The notes under the pieces were generated by a model. It was not told where the DNA came from. It searched no databases and saw only the letters and a list, made by a program, of their open reading frames with translations. From assembly GCA_035711845.1 (NCBI GenBank), contig DASTBU010000118.1, positions 1-11,877 on the forward strand: 11,877 bases of DNA. Reading direction: 5' to 3'. Numbering within the stretch: position 1 is the first letter of the stretch; each line of letters starts with the position of its first letter. Origin of the DNA: DASTBU01 sp035711845. GTDB lineage: Bacteria > Acidobacteriota > Vicinamibacteria > Vicinamibacterales > 2-12-FULL-66-21. Shown in pieces: positions 7,201-11,877 of the stretch. A program made the translations under genes and the position numbers.

Positions 7201-8688
7201 ATGCCAGTCGTCCTCGTCATCATCGTGTCGATCGTGCTCGTGACGGCCGCGAGGCTACGACGGCGATGTGATGCCGGCGCCACGAGCTTGGATGCGCGGA
7301 ACGGACGGCGGCGGCTCGGCGTGTTTGTGGCGCGTGGCTTCTCGGCGCGTGCGATAACCGCGTGTATGTTGCTGCTGACCGGGGTCGCGACCGTGGGTCT
7401 GCCGTCTGCTCAAACGCCGCGCTCGCTCGTCTATGTCGTGCCCATCGAGGGCATGATTGATCTTGGCCTCGCTCCGTTGCTCGCGCGGACGATCCGCGAA
7501 GCGGAGCAGGCCGGCGCCGCCGCCGTCGTGCTCGACATCAACACGCTCGGTGGGCGCGTTGACGCGGCGATCGTGATGCGCGATGCGCTCCTTGAGGCGC
7601 GCGTACGAACTATCGCGTTCGTCAACCCGCGTGCCATCTCTGCGGGTGCGCTTCTCGCGCTCGCGACCGAGACGATCGTGATGACGAGCGGGGGCACGAT
7701 CGGCGCGGCCATGCCTCTCCTCGGTGGTGGCAGCGCGCCCCAAGCCGCAGATGAAAAGTCCGTGTCGTACCTGCGAAAAGAGTTTGCCGCGACGGCGGAG
7801 CGCCGCGATCGTCCAGCCAAGTTCGCTGAAGCCATGGTCGATGTCGACGTGGAGATCCCTGACGTCGTGGCGAAGGGCAAGCTCCTGACACTCACCGCCT
7901 CGGAAGCGATGGACCATCGCATGGTGGAGTTCAACGCGGACACGTTGGAGGCTGCGCTCGACGCGATCGGGTTGGGCGCTGCTGACGTGCGGCGAACCTC
8001 GCAGACCTGGGCGGAGACGCTCGTGCGATTCCTGACGAACCCGATCCTTGCCTCCGTGCTCATGACGGTCGGGCTGCTGGGGATTCTCGTCGAGATCCGA
8101 ACGCCGGGATTTGGTTTCCCTGGTGTGATCGGTCTGCTGTCGTTCGCGGTGCTGTTCTGGGGGCACTGGATCGTCCAGCTGGCGGGATGGGAAGAACTGC
8201 TGCTGGTCGCTGCGGGGACGCTGCTGATCGGAGCGGAAGTGTTCGTGATTCCCGGCTTCGGCGTCGCGGGTATCGCCGGGATCGTAACCCTTGTCGCAGG
8301 GCTCGGTATGACCCTCATCGGAGAGGGCGCGACGACCTCGATGGTCGTCGGAGCACTTGGGCGTGTGGCGATCTCGGTGCTGTTCGCCATCGGCGGCGCA
8401 CTCGTGTTGCTGCGCGTCCTGCCGCATCTCCCGTACGGCCACCGGTTCGTGCTCAACGAAGACATGAACGCCGACCGGGGATACGCCACAGCGCCAGAGA
8501 CCGACCGCTCGTGGCTGGGCCGAACGGGAACGGCCGTGTCGCCGCTGCGGCCGGCCGGTATCGCCGAGATCGCGGGAACGCGACTGGATGTCGTGTCCGA
8601 CGGCGGCTTCATCGAAGCGCTGACAGCTATTGAAGTGACGCGCGTGGACGGGAACCGGATTGTCGTCCGGCAGCGGCACGCCGCGTGA
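7201..8688 (+). CDS. nfeD: NfeD-family membrane-bound ClpP-class serine protease (long form)
   Basis: Full-length NfeD proteins combine a ClpP-like protease, a membrane domain and a C-terminal OB-fold, and work with flotillin-type (SPFH) partners. Here residues about 74-275 form the ClpP-like domain: DINTLGGRVDAA (oxyanion region), the nucleophile Ser147 in NPRAISAGALLAL, and probable base Lys186 in DEKSVSY. Residues about 283-415 hold four or five transmembrane helices (SVLMTVGLLGILVEI, LLLVAAGTLLIGAEVFVI, VAISVLFAIGGALVLL). Residues about 435-492 match the NfeD OB-fold (GRTGTAVSPLRPAGIAEIAG, LDVVSDGGFI, VTRVDGNRIVV). The start is uncertain: ATG 7201 has no ribosome binding site but suits the promoter; GTG 7321 would place a signal peptide (MLLLTGVATVGLPSA) closer to the N-terminus. 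The stop lies 19 bases before floA. Confidence 0.9.
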   Translation: MPVVLVIIVSIVLVTAARLRRRCDAGATSLDARNGRRRLGVFVARGFSARAITACMLLLTGVATVGLPSAQTPRSLVYVVPIEGMIDLGLAPLLARTIREAEQAGAAAVVLDINTLGGRVDAAIVMRDALLEARVRTIAFVNPRAISAGALLALATETIVMTSGGTIGAAMPLLGGGSAPQAADEKSVSYLRKEFAATAERRDRPAKFAEAMVDVDVEIPDVVAKGKLLTLTASEAMDHRMVEFNADTLEAALDAIGLGAADVRRTSQTWAETLVRFLTNPILASVLMTVGLLGILVEIRTPGFGFPGVIGLLSFAVLFWGHWIVQLAGWEELLLVAAGTLLIGAEVFVIPGFGVAGIAGIVTLVAGLGMTLIGEGATTSMVVGALGRVAISVLFAIGGALVLLRVLPHLPYGHRFVLNEDMNADRGYATAPETDRSWLGRTGTAVSPLRPAGIAEIAGTRLDVVSDGGFIEALTAIEVTRVDGNRIVVRQRHAA

Positions 8689-8707
8689 CGGACAAGAGGG
8701 AAACACT

Positions 8708-9691
8708 ATGACTGGCCTTGAGACAAGCGCGTTCGGCGCCATCGGACTGTTGATTGCGGCGGTCGCCGCGCTCATCTTTGTTCTCTATTTCGTCCCGGTG
8801 CCGCTCTGGATCGCGGCCTGGTCATCGGGCGCCTATGTCGGGTTGTTCACGCTGGTCGGCATGCGCCTCCGGCGTGTGCCGCCCGCCACCATTGTCAACG
8901 CTCATATCAGCGCGGTGAAGGCTGGGTTGCAGGGGGTGTCGATCAACGAACTCGAAGCGCACTTTCTGGCCGGCGGCAACGTCGTTCGGGTCGTGAATGC
9001 GCTCATCTCGGCAGACAAAGCCAACATCACGATGCCCTTTCGCCGCGCGGCCGCGATCGATCTGGCAGGGCGTGACGTGCTAGAGGCGGTGAAGATGTCC
9101 GTGATCCCAAAAGTCATCGAAACGGCCTCCATCGCAGCAGTCGCCAAGGACGGGATTCAGCTCGTCGCGGTCTCACGCGTCACCGTCCGGACGAATCTCG
9201 ATCGCCTGGTGGGAGGCGCCGGCGAGGAGACGATCATCGCCAGGGTTGGCGAAGGTATGGTGAGCACCATCGGATCCGCAACGACCCACAAGGACGTGCT
9301 CGAAAACCCGAATCACATCTCGAAGAACATCCTGGCGCGCGGTCTCGATGCGGGCACCGCGTACGAGATCCTCTCCATCGACATTGCCGATGTGAACGTC
9401 GGCGAGAACATCGGCGCCAAACTGCAGATTGACCAGGCGAATGCAGACAAGCAGATCGCGCAAGCAAAAGCAGAGGAGCGCCGCGCCATGGCGGTCGCAC
9501 TCGAGCAGGAGATGCGCGCGCGTGTGGTCGAGGCCGAGGCCGAAGTGCCTCGAGCCATGGCCGCAGCCTTTCTGCAAGGGAACCTCGGCATCATGGATTA
9601 CTACCGGATGAAGAATATCCAGGCCGATTCCTCGATGCGCGAAGCCATCGCGGCTCCGGTCAATGGCGGGCCAGCAGCTGTGCGGCAATGA
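8708..9691 (+). CDS. floA: Flotillin-like protein FloA (327 aa)
   Basis: FloA is a bacterial flotillin that scaffolds ordered membrane patches and supports membrane protein complexes. ATG 8708 is chosen because AGAGGGA sits just upstream; the longer frame from 8660 overlaps nfeD. Length is close to B. subtilis FloA. Residues about 8-30 (FGAIGLLIAAVAALIFVLYF) and 33-52 are membrane segments. Then come the family signature RLRRVPPATIVNAHISAVKAG, the SPFH/PHB domain to about 215 (IDLAGRDVLEAVKMSV, VTVRTNLDRLVGGAGEETI), and the Glu/Ala-rich coiled coil (QANADKQIAQAKAEERRAM to VVEAEAEVPRAMA) that drives oligomerisation. The short C-terminal segment LGIMDYYRMKNIQADSSMR is also typical. The nfeD-floA order matches the yqeZ-yqfA arrangement of Bacillus. 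Confidence 0.95.
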   Translation: MTGLETSAFGAIGLLIAAVAALIFVLYFVPVPLWIAAWSSGAYVGLFTLVGMRLRRVPPATIVNAHISAVKAGLQGVSINELEAHFLAGGNVVRVVNALISADKANITMPFRRAAAIDLAGRDVLEAVKMSVIPKVIETASIAAVAKDGIQLVAVSRVTVRTNLDRLVGGAGEETIIARVGEGMVSTIGSATTHKDVLENPNHISKNILARGLDAGTAYEILSIDIADVNVGENIGAKLQIDQANADKQIAQAKAEERRAMAVALEQEMRARVVEAEAEVPRAMAAAFLQGNLGIMDYYRMKNIQADSSMREAIAAPVNGGPAAVRQ

Positions 9692-9747
9692 GGAAACGTG
9701 TGCCTGCGAGGAAGCGGCGATGACGCGTCAGCATCAAAGGTAGGAGA

Positions 9748-10188
9748 ATGATGTCTGCCGAACAATGGGGCGTCTTGGCGCTGTTCGTCCTGCTGCCGCT
9801 GCTCGAGGGTGTGGCGCGCTTTCGGCGAGCGCGCGCAGCTAACGGAGGGGCCATCGACCACGTCGCCGAGGCGCGGACGTCACAACGTGGGTCTTCGCCC
9901 CCGAGCCGGGATGTCGATCGCCCGGTGGTGGTAGCAGCGAAGCAGCGGGTGGTCAATCCGGCACCATCACTGCCGCCCCCATTGCCACAGCTGGTACCAT
10001 CGCCGGCGGTATCCCTGTCCCGTCTTGCCGAGAGCCGCACGTCGTACAAGAACTCAGCTTCTGTCGCGGCTCAGACCACGATTGGCAAATCCGTCGCCGG
10101 TGACTCCGTCGTGCAGTGGCTCCGGCCCGTCCGCAATCTGCGACACGCCATCGTTGTTGCCACGATCTTGGGTCCACCCAGACAATGA
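9748..10188 (+). CDS. Proline-rich membrane-anchored protein after floA (146 aa)
   Basis: Two ATGs follow each other at 9748 and 9751; AAAGG (9736-9740) suits the first and GGAG (9743-9746) suits the second better, so the start may be 9751. Residues about 5-24 (QWGVLALFVLLPLLEGVARF) are one membrane helix followed by a basic stop-transfer stretch (RRARA). The middle is disordered and Pro-rich (PAPSLPPPLPQLVPSPA). The last residues, RNLRHAIVVATILGPPRQ, are hydrophobic and look like a conserved motif; I recall similar C-termini (LRRAIVL-TILGP) in small acidobacterial proteins but not a named family. It follows floA by 56 bases in the same direction and could be a third member of the NfeD-FloA complex, occupying the place of yqfB in Bacillus without similarity to it. 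Confidence 0.7.
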   Translation: MMSAEQWGVLALFVLLPLLEGVARFRRARAANGGAIDHVAEARTSQRGSSPPSRDVDRPVVVAAKQRVVNPAPSLPPPLPQLVPSPAVSLSRLAESRTSYKNSASVAAQTTIGKSVAGDSVVQWLRPVRNLRHAIVVATILGPPRQ

Positions 10189-10465
10189 TCTGGAGGATTC
10201 CAGGGCCGTGTCTGTCAACTTGTGAAAAGGCAGCGTAGTCGCCACGCCGGAAGCTGACGCGCGACTGAAACTTTTCCACACACATTGGCGGCCGGCGTCG
10301 TTCATGGCGACCGCGAAGCCATCAGCCCGGGGAACTGTTCAACCGACGCCTCTGCCTGACGCGCCGTGAACGTCGCGATCTCGCGAAAAGCAATACGAGT
10401 TGCGTACGTCGTGGGCTTTGTGACCGCTGTTCAAACCAGGATAGGCCGGCCGGTATCCGGCGCGG

Positions 10466-10471
10466 TAGAGT
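10466..10471 (+). promoter_or_regulatory. Possible -10 box TAGAGT, leaderless geometry
   Basis: TAGAGT ends six bases before ATG 10478, the same spacing as TACACT before ATG 6596, and no ribosome binding site precedes this gene either. The 290 bases between 10189 and 10477 hold nothing else that I can identify apart from small hairpins without T-runs near 10170-10195. Confidence 0.35.
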
Positions 10472-10477
10472 GCGCCT

Positions 10478-10684
10478 ATGAGCATCGTTCGTGACGACTG
10501 CGACGAGCGTCAGATACGCGTCGATCGCATGATCGAGGAGTTCCGCAAAGCGCAATCGCGGCGTCTGGCCCAGGCGATCACCGTGAAAGACGACGATCAC
10601 GTGGTGGAATTGCAGGGAGATGCCAGCGGCCGGGTGGCGGTCGCCCGGTCAACAACTGCATCTACTTCACACTCGAATGGCTGA
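10478..10684 (+). CDS. Small hypothetical protein (68 aa), possibly frameshifted near its end
   Basis: The first 55 residues read as a real soluble protein: a charged amphipathic helix (RQIRVDRMIEEFRKAQSRRL) followed by strands (AQAITVKDDDHVVELQGDAS), with third codon positions rich in G and C. The last 13 residues (STTASTSHSNG region) abruptly change to A/T-ending codons and low complexity. In the frame one base back, the same bases from 10648 read VNNCIYFTLEWLIGS, which looks more protein-like. Either the gene has a frameshift near 10645 or the alternative is chance. It overlaps the next gene (ATG 10677) by eight bases. No known family. Confidence 0.5.
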   Translation: MSIVRDDCDERQIRVDRMIEEFRKAQSRRLAQAITVKDDDHVVELQGDASGRVAVARSTTASTSHSNG

Positions 10685-11033
10685 TTGGATCACAACGCTG
10701 TTCGGGTGGGTCTGGACGCGGTGGCCTCGGTCCGCGCCTGTTCGGCAGCGCGCCACGAGGATCCTTCCGATGGAGAGTACACCGCACATTCCTCGCGAGT
10801 ACCGGGCGCTGTACGCCTATCTGGAACATCGCTACGCCGCCGTCGTCGTGCTCACGTTCGAGCAGATTGAGGCCCTCCTCGGATTCGCTTTGCCGACGCC
10901 AGCAAGAACCGAGCACGAATGGTGGACAACGACCGTGGAGACGCGACGTCACAGCGTAGCGTGGACCGAGGCAGGGCGAACCGCAGCACCCAACCTCTCC
11001 GCCGGGATCGTCACATTTGAGCGGCCGGCCTGA
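10677..11033 (+). CDS. DUF7662-like small protein (118 aa)
   Basis: The core from residue about 38 on (YRALYAYLEHR, VVLTFEQIEALLGFALPTPA, EHEWWTTT, VAWTEAGRTAAPNL, GIVTFERPA) fits the pattern I remember for DUF7662: a helix, a TF-x-x-IE-x-LLG-x-LP motif, a WW motif, a W-x-x-AG step and a closing V-TF strand. Function of this domain is unknown; it often appears in small stand-alone proteins. The N-terminal 30 residues are Trp/Arg-rich (WITTLFGWVWTRWPRS). An alternative start at ATG 10770, with GAGG nine bases upstream, would remove them and give 87 residues, about the domain alone. ATG 10677 overlaps the preceding gene by eight bases. Family assignment is from memory and moderately sure. Confidence 0.65.
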   Translation: MADWITTLFGWVWTRWPRSAPVRQRATRILPMESTPHIPREYRALYAYLEHRYAAVVVLTFEQIEALLGFALPTPARTEHEWWTTTVETRRHSVAWTEAGRTAAPNLSAGIVTFERPA

Positions 11034-11062
11034 CGTCGCAGCATGGGCGTTTGCTCAGCCCG

Positions 11063-11535
11063 CTAAGCGGGAACTAGCCGTGCGGCGCAACGCGCAAGAT
11101 CCTCAGCTCGAGTGGGGCCGTGCCCGGCCTTCGCCGGCGCGGTGCCCTCTGGCTGTGCTCCACGGCGATCGAGCGAAACCGAACGCGCTGGCATGTACGC
11201 TGACGGGCCGGCGAGCTTCCCCACACCGCCTCGTGCCGCGGCAGCACACCATGCGTATTGTTCATCGCGTGTGAATCGGCCGGTTGATGCAGTGCCCGTC
11301 TCGGCGCCTTCGAAGTAGACGTCGAGCCGCAACCAGGCGCACCAGGCCAACGAGTTGCGGATACACGCCGGGGCCCGCGCGGCTTTATCCGCTCCGTACA
11401 CAGCGATAGTGTGCGGCCGTCAATTGCGTGGATGCTCGGGCGCACCCTAAGAACGCCGAACTGCGCAGGTTCCTCACGCTTCACGATCTGAGCGGGGCGA
11501 ATGACGATTCGGCCCAGGCCGGCGGGCGCCGTCAT
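11063..11535 (-). pseudogene. Possible decayed gene in the 11034-11611 gap
   Basis: No intact gene is convincing between 11034 and 11611. On the minus strand, however, a frame from ATG 11535 begins with ordinary-looking protein (GLGRIVIRPAQIVKREEP, VLRVRPSIHAIDGRTLS) and becomes Arg/Pro-rich near 11400. At that point another minus frame takes over with AVYGADKAARAPACIRNSL and CAWLRLDVYFEGAETG and G/C-ending codons. Read together they could be one gene split by a frameshift near 11405, fading out by about 11260. I recognise no family. A weak hairpin (CCCGC-TAA-GCGGG, 11059-11071) without a T-run lies at one end. Confidence 0.25.
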
Positions 11536-11591
11536 CGCTCTCAGACGCCCCGATCAAAGGATCGAATGCGTGTCGGCCGCGCATCGCGTGA

Positions 11592-11597
11592 GATAAT
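11592..11597 (+). promoter_or_regulatory. Possible -10 box GATAAT of the Crp/Fnr gene
   Basis: GATAAT matches the consensus at five of six bases and lies 14 bases before ATG 11612, which implies a leader of only about 7 bases. No -35 box is seen at the expected distance, and no TGTGC-N6-GCACA site lies upstream. Confidence 0.35.
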
Positions 11598-11611
11598 TCG
11601 TCCGAGTCCCG

Positions 11612-11877
11612 ATGGCACAAGCGAAAGCACCTCGTGTTCAGTCAAGCGAGGCACGACCAGCCTTCGACGCCGAGGCCTTCCTCGAGTCCGCAGGTGAGGC
11701 ACGGCGCGTCGTGTCGTACCCAAAGGGGAAGATCGTCTTCTCGCAGGGGCAACCCAGCGACGCCGTCATGTACATCCAGAAAGGCAGCATCAAGATTTCG
11801 GTGCTGTCCCGGACCGGGAAAGAGGCCGTTGTGGCGATGCTGGGTCCCGGCGATTTTTTCGGCGAAGGTGCGCTCAC
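11612..11877 (+). CDS. Crp/Fnr-family transcriptional regulator, N-terminal part (3' end outside window)
   Basis: ATG 11612 opens a frame that stays open to the last base, giving about 88 residues. After a 20-residue leader (MAQAKAPRVQSSEARPAF) comes the cyclic-nucleotide-binding-type beta barrel: YPKGKIVFSQGQPSDAVMYI, QKGSIKISVLSRTGKEAVVA and MLGPGDFFGEGAL, the glycine-rich family core. Crp/Fnr proteins are homodimers that bind an effector here and DNA with a C-terminal winged helix. The effector-contact Arg, any Fe-S cysteines and the recognition helix lie beyond the window, so neither ligand nor target can be read. The sequence resembles a widespread type of orphan Crp/Fnr regulator. The CRP-like operators between 5707 and 7139 make it an obvious candidate partner, but that link is inference. 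Confidence 0.9.
   Translation, partial: MAQAKAPRVQSSEARPAFDAEAFLESAGEARRVVSYPKGKIVFSQGQPSDAVMYIQKGSIKISVLSRTGKEAVVAMLGPGDFFGEGAL

Noticed and set aside
7255..8775. Very long minus-strand open frames (506 and 393 codons) opposite nfeD
   Set aside because: They are shadows of nfeD: low-complexity Arg/His/Ser-rich translations, no ribosome binding sites, and the plus strand has clear protease, membrane and OB-fold motifs.
10417..10435. FNR-like palindrome TTTG-N11-CAAA upstream of 10478
   Set aside because: The arms beyond TTTG/CAAA do not pair, and the centre is about 52 bp from the expected start, not a standard activator position.
11059..11071. CCCGC-TAA-GCGGG hairpin as a terminator for the DUF7662-like gene
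   Set aside because: Only five base pairs and no T-run follow; kept as a weak hairpin only.

Overview
The window is GC-rich bacterial DNA carrying about 17 genes, some of them very short. The gene content suggests an acidobacterium, probably of the Vicinamibacteria type. It includes a HpnP/BchE-like B12-binding radical SAM protein, a histidine kinase with an RsbRD-like sensor, an NfeD-FloA pair, a Crp/Fnr regulator, and many small secreted or membrane proteins of unknown function. No rRNA gene, tRNA gene or other lineage marker is present, so this placement is inference from remembered family resemblance.

Layout. Positions 1-711 (+) hold the C-terminal part of a radical SAM protein. Positions 757-1833 (+) hold a histidine kinase that keeps its sensor and phosphoacceptor regions but loses its ATPase domain near 1440; a rho-independent terminator follows. 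From 5649 down to 1861 everything is on the minus strand: a secreted protein, a zinc-ribbon protein, a small membrane protein overlapping it, groES, groEL, and a histidine-rich 130-residue protein. Positions 6459-5900 (-) hold a 48-residue microprotein and a two-helix membrane protein. Divergent from these at 6596-6963 (+) are two overlapping small membrane proteins. Then nfeD, floA and a proline-rich membrane-anchored protein run from 7201 to 10188 (+). A small unknown gene overlapping a DUF7662-like gene lies at 10478-11033 (+). A stretch of about 580 bases with no secure gene follows, and the window ends inside a Crp/Fnr-family regulator that starts at 11612.

The most interesting signal is not a gene. 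The inverted repeat TGTGC-N6-GCACA occurs perfectly three times (5707, 6519, 7124) and once with a single arm mismatch (6547). All four copies are intergenic and lie upstream of gene starts. The spacing is that of a CRP-type site (TGTGA-N6-TCACA) with the fifth arm base changed. At 6547 the site is centred 41.5 bp upstream of the start expected from a TACACT -10 box, and that start coincides with the ATG at 6596. This is textbook class II activator geometry on a probably leaderless transcript. The other three sites have weaker -10-like hexamers at nearly the same distance. I infer a local regulon that joins the secreted protein (possibly with the chaperonin run behind it), the divergent small membrane proteins and the nfeD-floA operon under one Crp/Fnr-type regulator. 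The regulator at 11612 is a candidate, but its DNA-binding domain lies outside the window.
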